64,000 nucleotides of DNA from Legionella impletisoli. GTDB lineage: Bacteria > Pseudomonadota > Gammaproteobacteria > Legionellales > Legionellaceae. Location of the stretch: NCBI RefSeq assembly GCF_900639875.1, contig NZ_CAAAIA010000008.1, positions 1-64,000 of the forward strand. The letters are read 5' to 3'. The position numbers and the translations under genes are program-made. Below, in pieces: positions 1 through 7,959 of this stretch (position 1 is its first letter; every line of letters begins with the position of its first letter). The notes below the pieces were generated by a model that was given only the letters and a program-made list of their open reading frames with translations, had not been told where the DNA came from and ran no database searches.

Positions 1-83
1 CATCCCGAACTCAGAAGTGAAACAGACGTACGCCGATGATAGTGTGGGGCTTCCCCATGCGAAAGTAGGTCATCGCCAGGGTT
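1..83 (+). rRNA. rrf: 5S ribosomal RNA, 3' part
   Basis: The window opens inside a 5S rRNA. The sequence contains the conserved helix-III segment (CCGAACTCAGAAGTGAAAC, positions 4-22), the loop-E/helix-IV region (GCCGATGATAGTGTGGGG) and the 3' helix ending in CATCGCCAGG at position 80. The 5' third lies outside the window. The exact 3' end is set within a few bases, because the sequence then runs into a terminator at 91-120. This marks the distal end of an rRNA operon read on the plus strand, so 16S and 23S genes should lie just left of the window. Confidence 0.93.
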
Positions 84-90
84 TTATTCC

Positions 91-120
91 AAAGCCAGCT
101 TAATCGCTGGCTTTTTTTTT
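91..120 (+). terminator. Rho-independent terminator of the rRNA operon
   Basis: AGCCAGC and GCTGGCT form a 7 bp GC-rich stem with a short loop, followed directly by an uninterrupted run of Ts (111-120). It lies about 10 bp after the 5S end and fits the terminator of the rRNA operon. Confidence 0.9.
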
Positions 121-426
121 GCCTGAAATTAGGGCCTGTTGACAATTCACTTCATGCCCTACGCCCCGCAACTTATATGTCCGCGGAGTCTATGGATGCC
201 GCCAGACAAAAAAGCTTGTACCGGACTTGATGCGGCAACGCACGCCCCTACTGGCTGTGATTTAAGCACAGCATCCGCGCGCGTTAGCAAACGTTCAGGA
301 AGTTCACTAAGTTTATTTTCGATCCTTACGGTCGCGACTCGGTTGTGGATGAACTAAATCGCGAAGGCTGTGATCGTTTTAATATTCTAAAGCCCCAAAA
401 GACTTCGTAGTTAGTGCTTAATTTAG
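121..426. other. Gene-poor, locally GC-rich stretch after the rRNA operon
   Basis: I see no convincing gene here. An open frame at 139-357 has no ribosome binding site, no recognisable domain and a low-complexity composition. Positions about 180-310 look GC-richer than their surroundings, and the block begins with a GGGCCTGTTGACAATTCAC sequence that resembles IS terminal ends. It may be a relic of a mobile element inserted behind the rRNA operon, but no transposase fragment can be read. Confidence 0.3.
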
Positions 427-963
427 TTACGGCTGTAAATATTTATTCTTTAAGCGAACATAATGTGCTGAAGAGTATTCTAAATTATCTTTTTCTTTCT
501 GGGTCAGCGCTCTAACCTCTTGTATGGGATTTCCCATATATAGATAACCAGAACGAAGTTCTTTTCCAGGCGGAACGAGGCTTCCAGCAGCTATTAGCAC
601 GTGATCGCCAACCACCACTTTATCCAGTATGATGGCGCCAATGCCTATAAGGCAAAAATTGCCAATGAAGCAAGCATGTAATACCGCTTTATGACCAATC
701 GTCACGCCATTGCCAATAATGAGTGGTTCTCCACCTGGAGTGTAAGGGCCATCATGAGTTACATGAAGAATCGCTGCATCTTGAATATTGGTTGAAGACC
801 CTATTTCAATGCGGTTCACATCCCCACGAATAACAGCCATTGGCCAGACGGAAACATGTTCAGCTAAGTGAACATTGCCAATTACCGCGGCACTAGGGTC
901 AATATATACGCCGTCGCATATAGTCGGCGAAAAATCTTCAAATGGTCGTGTTGGATTGCTCAT
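427..963 (-). CDS. yrdA: Gamma-class carbonic anhydrase-like hexapeptide protein (YrdA type)
   Basis: A 178-residue left-handed beta-helix protein built of hexapeptide repeats. It keeps the gamma carbonic anhydrase signature: VIRGD at about 44-48, the QD pair at 61-62, and three candidate zinc ligands, H67 (ILHVTH), H91 and H96 (IGHKAVLHACFIG). YrdA/PaaY-type members bind metal as trimers; many have weak or no carbonic anhydrase activity, so the reaction is uncertain. Full length for the family. It stands alone, in opposite orientation to the HlyD/ABC genes. Confidence 0.88.
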   Translation of the reverse strand: MSNPTRPFEDFSPTICDGVYIDPSAAVIGNVHLAEHVSVWPMAVIRGDVNRIEIGSSTNIQDAAILHVTHDGPYTPGGEPLIIGNGVTIGHKAVLHACFIGNFCLIGIGAIILDKVVVGDHVLIAAGSLVPPGKELRSGYLYMGNPIQEVRALTQKEKDNLEYSSAHYVRLKNKYLQP

Positions 964-1139
964 AGTTAAATAGTATCCTTTGGAGTATGCTCTGCATTGT
1001 TAGGTAAATTTAATAAGCGTATATTTTTTATTTTACGACACGTTTTGACAAGTGTTGAATCTTATTTTAACTAGACCGGGGCAAATAGCCACTTCAAATA
1101 GCATGGAATGTAGGGAAAATTTTTGATCTAAGGGTTTCA

Positions 1140-2135
1140 ATGATAAAAGGACATATCGAGCATTTAAGTTTATTCCAGCTTCTGGTGGTGTTCACTACCA
1201 TACTGCTTCTTTCGAGCTGCGGTAATCCTTCGGAGATCCTCTATCAAGGTTATGTGGAGGGTGAGGCTATTTACTTAGCTTCGCCTTTTTCTGGGAAATT
1301 AACTGATCTTTTTGTTCGTCGCGGACAAACGGTTAAAAAAGGAGAACAATTGTTTCGCTTGGCTGGTAATCCCGAGGCCTTAGAGATTAAAGCTCAAAAA
1401 GCAGAGTTAGAGCAGGCTAAAAAGATCTATCAAGATCTTTTAAATCCTAAACGCACACCTGAAATTGAATCGATTAAAGCTCAGATTGAACAAGTGGATG
1501 CGGAGCTAGAACTCGCTGCGATTCGTGTTACTCGCTATCAAACGTTATATGACAGAAAGGCAACAAATAAAGACAATCTTGATGAAGCATTAGCGAGACA
1601 AGAGCAGCTCAAACACCGCAAAGCCGAGCTGCTTTCTAATTTACAATTAGCAAAGCTTGGTAGCCGAGAAGAGCAAATTAACGCACAAGCAGCAAAGATA
1701 GAAGCTATGGAAGCGAAACTTGAAGTAGCTACGTGGCAACTATCACAAAAAATCATGTTTGCACCAGAGGATGGTGTTATTCAGGATACTTATTATCAAG
1801 AAGGAGAATTTGTTGGAAGTCAGCAACCTGTATTAGCTTTATTAGCACCCAAAGACGTTCGAATTGAATTTTTTGTTCCCGTACAGCAACTACCGTCTAT
1901 TCATTTGGATCAAACGGTTAGTTTTACTTGTGAAGGATGTCAGCAAGATTACAAAGCACGTATCAGTTATATATCACCCGAGGCTGAATTTATTCCACCC
2001 TTAGTCTACAGTCATGAAAATCGTGAGCATTTAGTTTTTCGAGTGAACGCTGCAATAACCAATTCAACACGATTTAAACCAGGACAACCGATTTGGATAA
2101 CGGCGATTGATCATGACAAGCAAAAACGTAATTGA
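1140..2135 (+). CDS. HlyD-family membrane fusion lipoprotein of an ABC exporter
   Basis: A 331-residue periplasmic adaptor. The N-terminus has a hydrophobic segment ending in a lipobox (LLLSSC, Cys27), so it is probably lipid-anchored. It continues with a biotinyl-lipoyl half-motif (GKLTDLFVRRGQTVKKGEQL, about 50-70), a long Lys/Glu/Gln-rich alpha-helical hairpin (about 80-205), the second lipoyl half (FAPEDGVIQDTYYQEGEFV) and a beta-barrel. Its 3' end overlaps the ABC ATPase gene, and a permease follows: the adaptor-ATPase-permease arrangement of YbhG/YhiI-type exporters. The substrate is unknown; multidrug or lipid-like compounds are typical of the family. Confidence 0.88.
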   Translation: MIKGHIEHLSLFQLLVVFTTILLLSSCGNPSEILYQGYVEGEAIYLASPFSGKLTDLFVRRGQTVKKGEQLFRLAGNPEALEIKAQKAELEQAKKIYQDLLNPKRTPEIESIKAQIEQVDAELELAAIRVTRYQTLYDRKATNKDNLDEALARQEQLKHRKAELLSNLQLAKLGSREEQINAQAAKIEAMEAKLEVATWQLSQKIMFAPEDGVIQDTYYQEGEFVGSQQPVLALLAPKDVRIEFFVPVQQLPSIHLDQTVSFTCEGCQQDYKARISYISPEAEFIPPLVYSHENREHLVFRVNAAITNSTRFKPGQPIWITAIDHDKQKRN

Positions 2136-3039
2136 CGTTCAAAAGCTTACTAAATCATTTGATAACCGAGTCGTGGTAGATCAGGTTGATTTGCAAGTCA
2201 AAAAGGGTGAGGTGTTTGGATTTTTAGGACCTAATGGCAGTGGCAAGACGACGACCTTAAGAATGATATGCGGTTTATTAACACCAGATTCTGGCGAAGG
2301 TACCTGCCTTGGTTTTGATATTGTCAAAGAATCAGAAAAAATTAAAGCCCGTGTTGGCTATATGACACAGCGTTTTAGTTTTTATACGGATTTGAGCGTC
2401 AAAGAAAATTTATCGTTTATTGCTAGTGTTTATGGCATCAAGAATGCTAAAAACCGAATCAAAAAGATCATGGAGGATTTTGGACTAACCGATAAAAGCA
2501 ATCAGTTAGCCGGGGAGCTCTCAGGAGGTTGGAAACAGCGAATGGCGCTGGCTGCTTGTATGTTACATGATCCGGATTTATTGCTCCTGGATGAACCAAC
2601 CGCAGGCATCGATCCGATTGCGCGTCGAGATTTTTGGGATAGAATCCATGCGTTAAGTGAACAAGGAATAACCACCTTAATGACGACACACTATATGGAT
2701 GAGGCGGAGCGTTGTACGCGTTTAGCTTATATTGCCAATGCCAAATTAATTATAACAGGCACAGTGGATGAAGTTATTCAAAGTACGGGGTTAAAAACCT
2801 GGGAAATTCGGGGAGATATTACACCAAAATTGTTGCATGAAATTAAAAAGATAGATGGGGTTACACAAGCTGCCCTTTTTGGCAGACAAATTCATGTGTG
2901 TGGGTTTAAGGAAGATGCAATTAAAGAAGGACTAGAGTCACTTCGCATGGACTTTAACATCCGTTGGCATGAAATTGATTCTACGTTAGAAGATGCATTT
3001 TTACGTCTTGTTAAAGAAACAAAAGGAGTCGAGAGTTGA
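2113..3039 (+). CDS. ABC transporter ATP-binding protein (YbhF/DrrA-like exporter)
   Basis: Nucleotide-binding subunit of the exporter. Visible motifs are Walker A GPNGSGKTT, signature LSGGWKQR, Walker B LLLLDEPTAG and the H-loop TTHYMDE. The C-terminal about 80 residues form the small DrrA-type extension. The ATG at 2113 is preferred to a TTG two codons upstream. It lies inside the end of the HlyD gene, and the stop overlaps the permease start, so the three genes should be translationally coupled. Confidence 0.92.
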   Translation: MTSKNVIDVQKLTKSFDNRVVVDQVDLQVKKGEVFGFLGPNGSGKTTTLRMICGLLTPDSGEGTCLGFDIVKESEKIKARVGYMTQRFSFYTDLSVKENLSFIASVYGIKNAKNRIKKIMEDFGLTDKSNQLAGELSGGWKQRMALAACMLHDPDLLLLDEPTAGIDPIARRDFWDRIHALSEQGITTLMTTHYMDEAERCTRLAYIANAKLIITGTVDEVIQSTGLKTWEIRGDITPKLLHEIKKIDGVTQAALFGRQIHVCGFKEDAIKEGLESLRMDFNIRWHEIDSTLEDAFLRLVKETKGVES

Positions 3040-4169
3040 AATCTTGGACAAATTCTCATCTTCTCGCAGTGATTATTAAAGAATTTATCCAAATGCGTCG
3101 CGACAGGACTACGTTTGCCATGATTATTGGCATTCCACTTATTCAGCTTATATTATTTGGCTATGCAATCAATTTGAACCCTCGCCATTTACCTACGGCA
3201 ATCGTTGGTGATGATGAGAGCATGGTTGCTCGTAGAATTCTTAAAAGCATGGAGAATTCTACTTATTTTAATTTTATTAGCCCGGCCATGACCGAAAGAG
3301 AAGCGCAGCATCTCCTAAAAGCAGGAAAAGTTCAATTTATTGTGAATTTTCCGCCAAATTTTTCACAGGATTTGATAAAAGGACTTAAACCGCAATTGTT
3401 GTTACAGGCTGATGCAACCGATCCAGCAGCAACAAGCCGCGCCGTTTCGGTATTTGCTGAACTAGCCAGCTTGTCTTTACAAGAAGAATTGACCGGATTG
3501 TTATCTTACCTCAATCCCTCACCTCCACCTTACCAACCTATGGTTCATGAAGTTTACAATCCCCTAGCTATCACAGCGTTTAATATTGTTCCAGGTTTAT
3601 TAGGTGTGGTACTCACCATGACGATGGTTGTTATCACAGCACTTGCTATTACACGTGAATATGAACGAGGAACGATGGAAAATTTGCTGGCGACTCCACT
3701 AAAACCGTTAGAAGTCATGATTGGTAAAATTTTGCCCTACATTATCGTGGGATATATTCAAGTGATATTAATCTTATTGATGGCTAAAGTATTATTTAAT
3801 GTGCCGATGGAGGGAAGTATATTCTTATTGCTTTTTATGTGTTTACCCTTTATTGCAGCTAATTTAAGCATGGGATTAACGTTTTCAACGTTAGCGAGCA
3901 ATCAGCTTCAAGCCGTGCAAAGTGCCATGTTTTTCTTTTTACCCTCTATTTTACTCTCTGGTTTCATGTTTCCTTTTCGAGGCATGCCAATCTGGGCGCA
4001 ATATTTAGGAAATATATTACCTTTAAAACATTTTTTGATTATTGTTCGCGGAATTCTCTTAAAAGGTAATGGATTTTTTGATGTATGGAAAGAAATAATA
4101 CCCATATTAATATTCATGGTAGTGGTTATGGTTATTGGATTTAAACGATACCGCCAAACGTTAGATTAG
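3036..4169 (+). CDS. ABC-2 type transport permease
   Basis: A 377-residue inner-membrane permease. An N-terminal transmembrane helix (about 24-44, after the EFIQMRRDRTT motif typical of ABC-2 permeases) is followed by an extracytoplasmic domain (about 55-170) and five C-terminal helices (about 180-370). The conserved REYERGTMENLLATP motif is present. It starts with TTG at 3036, overlapping the ATPase stop. It forms the membrane channel of the tripartite exporter encoded by the two genes upstream. Its end overlaps the convergent MazG-like gene by 4 bp. Confidence 0.9.
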   Translation: MKSWTNSHLLAVIIKEFIQMRRDRTTFAMIIGIPLIQLILFGYAINLNPRHLPTAIVGDDESMVARRILKSMENSTYFNFISPAMTEREAQHLLKAGKVQFIVNFPPNFSQDLIKGLKPQLLLQADATDPAATSRAVSVFAELASLSLQEELTGLLSYLNPSPPPYQPMVHEVYNPLAITAFNIVPGLLGVVLTMTMVVITALAITREYERGTMENLLATPLKPLEVMIGKILPYIIVGYIQVILILLMAKVLFNVPMEGSIFLLLFMCLPFIAANLSMGLTFSTLASNQLQAVQSAMFFFLPSILLSGFMFPFRGMPIWAQYLGNILPLKHFLIIVRGILLKGNGFFDVWKEIIPILIFMVVVMVIGFKRYRQTLD

Positions 4170-4555
4170 GTGCTAGATGTCTCGATGGCTTGCTTTGCTT
4201 GCTGCCAAATATGCAATAATTCTTCGTCTGAGCAATTTTTTAAATTCGTAAATCCCGATTCATGAGCAATTCGTTTCACATGATGAAATCGTTGTTCAAA
4301 CTTCGTCGTCGCTTTATCTAACGTTTGCCCTGGATCGAATCCACAAAATAGGGCGAGTGAAATCACAGCATGCATCAAATCGCCAATTTCTTCTTGTAAC
4401 CCTGAACGATGAAGGGGATCAACAGGATTAAAATGCACTTGGATTTCCTGAATTTCACTTTGTATTTGTTGTAGAATTTGTTCCGGACATTGCCAACAGA
4501 AACCAAGAGCCTGGGCTTCTTCCTCAAGTTTTTTTATTTTCTCAAAAAGTTTCAT
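4166..4555 (-). CDS. MazG-like nucleotide pyrophosphohydrolase
   Basis: A 129-residue all-alpha NTP-PPase of the MazG type. It carries the metal-binding pattern EIQEIQ followed about 25 residues later by EEIGDLMHAVISLA. It is single-domain, about half the length of the tandem-domain E. coli MazG, and begins like a MazG C-domain. Family members hydrolyse (d)NTPs to monophosphates, clearing abnormal nucleotides. The ATG at 4555 (MKLFEKIKK) is preferred over an in-frame TTG five codons upstream. Convergent with the ABC permease gene. Confidence 0.8.
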   Translation of the reverse strand: MKLFEKIKKLEEEAQALGFCWQCPEQILQQIQSEIQEIQVHFNPVDPLHRSGLQEEIGDLMHAVISLALFCGFDPGQTLDKATTKFEQRFHHVKRIAHESGFTNLKNCSDEELLHIWQQAKQAIETSST

Positions 4556-4615
4556 TACAATTCTATACAAACTAAGTTCATTCCCACATCTTACCCTATT
4601 TAAGGATGAAATAAA

Positions 4616-5386
4616 GTGAAACGATTAAGTGGTAAAGTAGTCTTGATTACCGGTGCTTCCAGTGGTATAGGAAAAGCATCTGCAAAACAGTTTGCTGAAG
4701 CGAAAGCCAGGCTTCTACTGTGTGCTCGTCGTCTTTCCGTTATTCAGGAGTTAGCAGATGAGCTTCAAGCACAATATGACATACCAATCCATACCTTTGA
4801 GTTGGATGTTCAGAAAGAGCAGCAGGTGAATCATGCAATCCAGAGTCTACCGGAGGCCTGGAAATCCATCGATGTCTTAGTCAATAATGCAGGACTTGCC
4901 GCAGGGCTAGACACCATACAAGAGGGTGATAGCGCAGATTGGGATGCAATGATTGATACGAATATCAAAGGTCTACTCTATATGACCCGCGCGGTCTTGC
5001 CGAACATGATTGAACGAGACTCTGGCCACATCATCAATATTGGATCCATAGCCGGTCATCAAGTTTATCCAAAGGGTGCGGTTTATTGCGCGACAAAACA
5101 TGCAGTCGATGCATTATCTCAAGGATTACGATTGGATTTATCCGGCACAAAAATCCGAGTCAGCAGTGTTGATCCAGGCGCTGTAGAAACGAATTTCAGC
5201 CTAGTGCGATTTAAAGGCGACGAGAAAAGAGCAAAAGCGGTTTATAAGGGCTTTCAACCATTAATGCCAGAAGATATAGCGGATGCAATTTTATATTGCG
5301 CATCACGACCAGAACACATCAATATCAGTGAGATTCTGATTATGCCCACTGCTCAAGCTGGTGCAACCATGATCGCAAGAAAGTAA
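4616..5386 (+). CDS. Short-chain dehydrogenase/reductase (YdfG-like)
   Basis: A classical 256-residue SDR. The nucleotide-binding motif is GASSGIG (13-19), followed by NNAG (90-93) and the catalytic set Ser144, Tyr157 and Lys161 (YCATK). The overall pattern resembles YdfG-type NADP-dependent 3-hydroxy acid/L-allo-threonine dehydrogenases, but the substrate cannot be read from the sequence. The start is GTG at 4616. It is transcribed divergently from the MazG-like gene; a 292 bp gap holding a dispersed repeat follows. Confidence 0.88.
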   Translation: MKRLSGKVVLITGASSGIGKASAKQFAEAKARLLLCARRLSVIQELADELQAQYDIPIHTFELDVQKEQQVNHAIQSLPEAWKSIDVLVNNAGLAAGLDTIQEGDSADWDAMIDTNIKGLLYMTRAVLPNMIERDSGHIINIGSIAGHQVYPKGAVYCATKHAVDALSQGLRLDLSGTKIRVSSVDPGAVETNFSLVRFKGDEKRAKAVYKGFQPLMPEDIADAILYCASRPEHINISEILIMPTAQAGATMIARK

Positions 5387-5472
5387 ATTATTTTCTTGTC
5401 TGATGGACTTATAGAAGCTGAAATTTCTTCAGAGTCTCGGGGCAAACGCATCTCATTTTTGAACATGGCACG

Positions 5473-5590
5473 CTTTTTTTTTGCCTACTTGCCCTGCTTT
5501 ATGCAGGGCATTCAATCGTTCTTGAATGAAGTTCAAAGCCTAATTCCGCCCATAAAGTGCTGAACGTAGACATTTTGATTTTATTTGACT
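5473..5590. repeat. Dispersed intergenic repeat, copy A
   Basis: About 110 bp that align clearly with 55979-56090. Both copies run: T-tract, ACTTGCCCT hairpin, CTTGAATG, CATAAAGT, CGTAGAC and TTTTATTT in the same order and spacing. The hairpin here is GCCCTGC (5491-5497) with GCAGGGC (5503-5509); in the other copy it is GCCCTAC/GTAGGGC, so both arms changed together. It is intergenic, between an SDR gene and a dienelactone hydrolase gene. It could be a small non-autonomous element or a structured RNA; the direction of any transcript is unknown. Confidence 0.7.
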
Positions 5591-5687
5591 CGATTAGATG
5601 CGGTTTACCCTCCAGGCAGACTGGACTTTTCATAAAAGGCGATTAGACTGTTGATTAATAAAATAAAAACACACAAGGATGAACCTG

Positions 5688-6401
5688 ATGCACGCAACAA
5701 ACTACCTTTATCATGATGGTGAGCAGGAGTTACATGGGTATTTGGCCTATGATGAAGCGGTAAAAAAAGCTAGGCCCGTAGTGTTGGTCATGCACGATTG
5801 GTCCGGAAGAAATGAGTTTGCTTGTAAAAAAGCAGAAAAATTGGCTGAAATGGGTTATCTTGGCTTTGCGGTTGATGTGTATGGCGAGGGAAGACTGGGG
5901 GAAACCTTAGAGGAAAAGAAAGCGTTGATGTCCCCGTATACCAACGACCGCCGATTGTTGTTGAAGCGGTTACAGGCGGGGCTTGATGCCGTGGTTCAAA
6001 TGGGGGAGGTTGATAATCAACGAATAGCCGCGATTGGTTTTTGTTTCGGTGGATTATGTGCGCTTGATTTGGCTCGAAGTGGAGCTAACCTCAAAGGGGC
6101 AGTAAGTTTTCATGGTTTATTAAACAACCCCGAAGGGTTACCAGAGCAGCCGATTCACGCAAAAATCTTGGCATTGCATGGCTATGATGATCCCATGGTT
6201 CCTCCTGAACAAGTCGATGCATTTTGCCAAGAAATGACAAATGCCAAGGTAGATTGGCAAGTTTATATTTATGGTAATACCAAGCACGCGTTTACTAATC
6301 CCAAGGCTCATGATCAAGAATTAGGAACGGTCTATAACGAACAAGCTGAACACCGTGCTTGGCAAGCAATGAAAGACTTCTTAAACGAAATTTTTGCATA
6401 A
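5688..6401 (+). CDS. Dienelactone hydrolase family protein
   Basis: An alpha/beta-hydrolase of about 237 residues. The nucleophile elbow is GFCFGG with Cys119, and the triad is completed by the Asp in YDDPMVPP (about 168) and His200 (TKHAFT), as in carboxymethylenebutenolidase. No catechol-degradation genes lie nearby, so the physiological substrate is probably another ester or lactone. The ATG at 5688 has an AAGGA at good distance; an ATG at 5679 overlaps that site. The CinA-ThpR fusion gene follows after 13 bp and probably shares the transcript. Confidence 0.87.
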   Translation: MHATNYLYHDGEQELHGYLAYDEAVKKARPVVLVMHDWSGRNEFACKKAEKLAEMGYLGFAVDVYGEGRLGETLEEKKALMSPYTNDRRLLLKRLQAGLDAVVQMGEVDNQRIAAIGFCFGGLCALDLARSGANLKGAVSFHGLLNNPEGLPEQPIHAKILALHGYDDPMVPPEQVDAFCQEMTNAKVDWQVYIYGNTKHAFTNPKAHDQELGTVYNEQAEHRAWQAMKDFLNEIFA

Positions 6402-6414
6402 GTAAGGAACCATC

Positions 6415-7476
6415 ATGACCTATGGTTCCGTTATTTATGAACTAGCAGAAGAGCTTGGTGAGGTTTTAACCTCTCGAAACATTCGCTGCGCCGTAGCTGA
6501 ATCTTGCACAGGAGGCAGTTTGGCTGGAACGATTACTTCTATCCCTGGCAGCTCTGAATGGTTTGATCGAGGATATATTACCTATAGCAACTCCTCTAAA
6601 GTGCAAATGCTTGGGGTCCCTGGGAAAATTCTGCGCGCTCATGGAGCTGTAAGTGAAGAAACTGCACGTGCCATGGCTGAAGGGGTTATTTCTCAAAGCG
6701 ATGTTCATGTCAGTGCTGCCATTACAGGAATTGCAGGTCCTGGAGGAGGAAGTCAAGATAAACCGATAGGAACTGTTTGGATTGCTTGGGCGGGCGATAT
6801 GCAGCCTACCTATAGCCAGTGTTATCATTTTGTGGGTAATCGTCCTGCTATACGGCATCAAGCGGTGCAAACTGCGTTAGAGGGTTTAATTAAACGATGC
6901 AATCCAAAATTACATCCTAAGCTTACCAAAAGAAGTAAAGAAACCTATTTTTTTGCTTTATACCCTGATGAGAATACGGCTGAGCATTTACATAAGCAAG
7001 CAAAAAAGCTCATTCATTCGGAGTCCTATCCAATCATTCCTAAATCCAAGTTACATCTTACCTTGGCTTATTTAGGCAATGTCCCTCCCGATTTTTTGCA
7101 AGAGGCCATGAGAATCGCTGCACTAATAAAAGCAAAACGGTTTGATTTAAAAATCAATGTGATGGATGCTTGGTTACGCTCAAAAGTGCTTTGGCTTGGG
7201 ACCGACTCTTTACCAGAAGAATTAACAAACTTAGTGCTGAGACTGAATCGACAATTAATTTCAGCAGGGTTTAGGCCAGAAAAATCCCCATTTACCCCAC
7301 ATGTAACGATCGCACGTAAATGGGATAAGCCAGTTAAGCCTCAGACAATTCAAGCCATTCTATGGCCTGTAGAGGAATTTTGTCTCATCAAATCCAGTAC
7401 GGCTTCAAATACCACACACTATGAAAAAGTTGCCAGTTGGCCACTCAAGCTACCACGAGCATCCACTAAACTTTAG
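6415..7476 (+). CDS. Fusion of CinA C-terminal (NMN amidohydrolase) and ThpR-like 2H phosphoesterase
   Basis: A 353-residue two-domain protein. Residues about 5-162 are a PncC/CinA-C domain with AESCTGG (28-34) and GIAGPGGG (105-112), which deamidates nicotinamide mononucleotide to nicotinate mononucleotide. Residues about 172-350 are a 2'-5' RNA ligase/cyclic phosphodiesterase (ThpR, 2H family) with both HxT motifs, HLTL (H214, T216) and HVTI (H296, T298). The frame is continuous, with about 10 residues of charged linker and no frameshift sign. Standalone PncC and ThpR are the usual forms. The two domains could process different NAD-derived or RNA-processing by-products, but that is inference. 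Confidence 0.88.
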   Translation: MTYGSVIYELAEELGEVLTSRNIRCAVAESCTGGSLAGTITSIPGSSEWFDRGYITYSNSSKVQMLGVPGKILRAHGAVSEETARAMAEGVISQSDVHVSAAITGIAGPGGGSQDKPIGTVWIAWAGDMQPTYSQCYHFVGNRPAIRHQAVQTALEGLIKRCNPKLHPKLTKRSKETYFFALYPDENTAEHLHKQAKKLIHSESYPIIPKSKLHLTLAYLGNVPPDFLQEAMRIAALIKAKRFDLKINVMDAWLRSKVLWLGTDSLPEELTNLVLRLNRQLISAGFRPEKSPFTPHVTIARKWDKPVKPQTIQAILWPVEEFCLIKSSTASNTTHYEKVASWPLKLPRASTKL

Positions 7477-7555
7477 GTTAATAATCTGGACTCAGCTCCT
7501 CTGTACAAGACGAAAGAACATCTCGAATAACTGTTTCCCCCTGCAACCAACCTAT

Positions 7556-7876
7556 TTACATTAATTTACAGCAGTGCTGATCATGCTCAATATCTGTAAT
7601 TTTATTTATCTGTTTAGTTTCTATCTTGGATTGGGCAGCAAGTGAAAATGCTATTTTAAATTGGATTTTTTCTTCGGGAGTTAACTCATTAAATGGTATT
7701 TTTTTAAAAAGTTTAGTTCGTGTAAAAGGATTTTCATCAAGATTGGAATAACATCCAACGCACCCAAAAAAGTATGTGCTGTTTTCTACTAAAAACATTA
7801 TATTTTCTTTTTTATCTTGAGTTTCAAAACATATGGGGCAATCAAGTAGATTTTCTGATGGAGAAAAAAATTTCAT
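7556..7876 (-). CDS. Small Cys-rich protein with CaaX-like C-terminus
   Basis: A 106-residue protein I cannot assign to a known family. It has two CxxC knuckles, CPIC (13-16) and CVGC (39-42), separated by 22 residues, which suggests one zinc site of RING/treble-clef or zinc-ribbon type. A charged helical part follows (about 65-95). The last residues are CCKLM: the terminal CKLM fits a CaaX box with an extra upstream Cys, reminiscent of host Rho-type tails. It stands alone in a 480 bp gap between unrelated genes and is AT-rich, as many Legionella effectors are. Role as a Dot/Icm effector is inference only. Confidence 0.6.
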   Translation of the reverse strand: MKFFSPSENLLDCPICFETQDKKENIMFLVENSTYFFGCVGCYSNLDENPFTRTKLFKKIPFNELTPEEKIQFKIAFSLAAQSKIETKQINKITDIEHDQHCCKLM

Positions 7877-7959
7877 AGTGTACGTCCTTATTAGCTATTC
7901 TGGAAATTCTTTATTGAGATCAACTCTAAGAAAAAGAGTATATACCCAAATTGATGTAT

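Noticed and set aside
139..357. Plus-strand open frame behind the 5S rRNA
   Set aside because: No ribosome binding site or family; mixed composition with restriction-like CG-rich words; more likely relic DNA.
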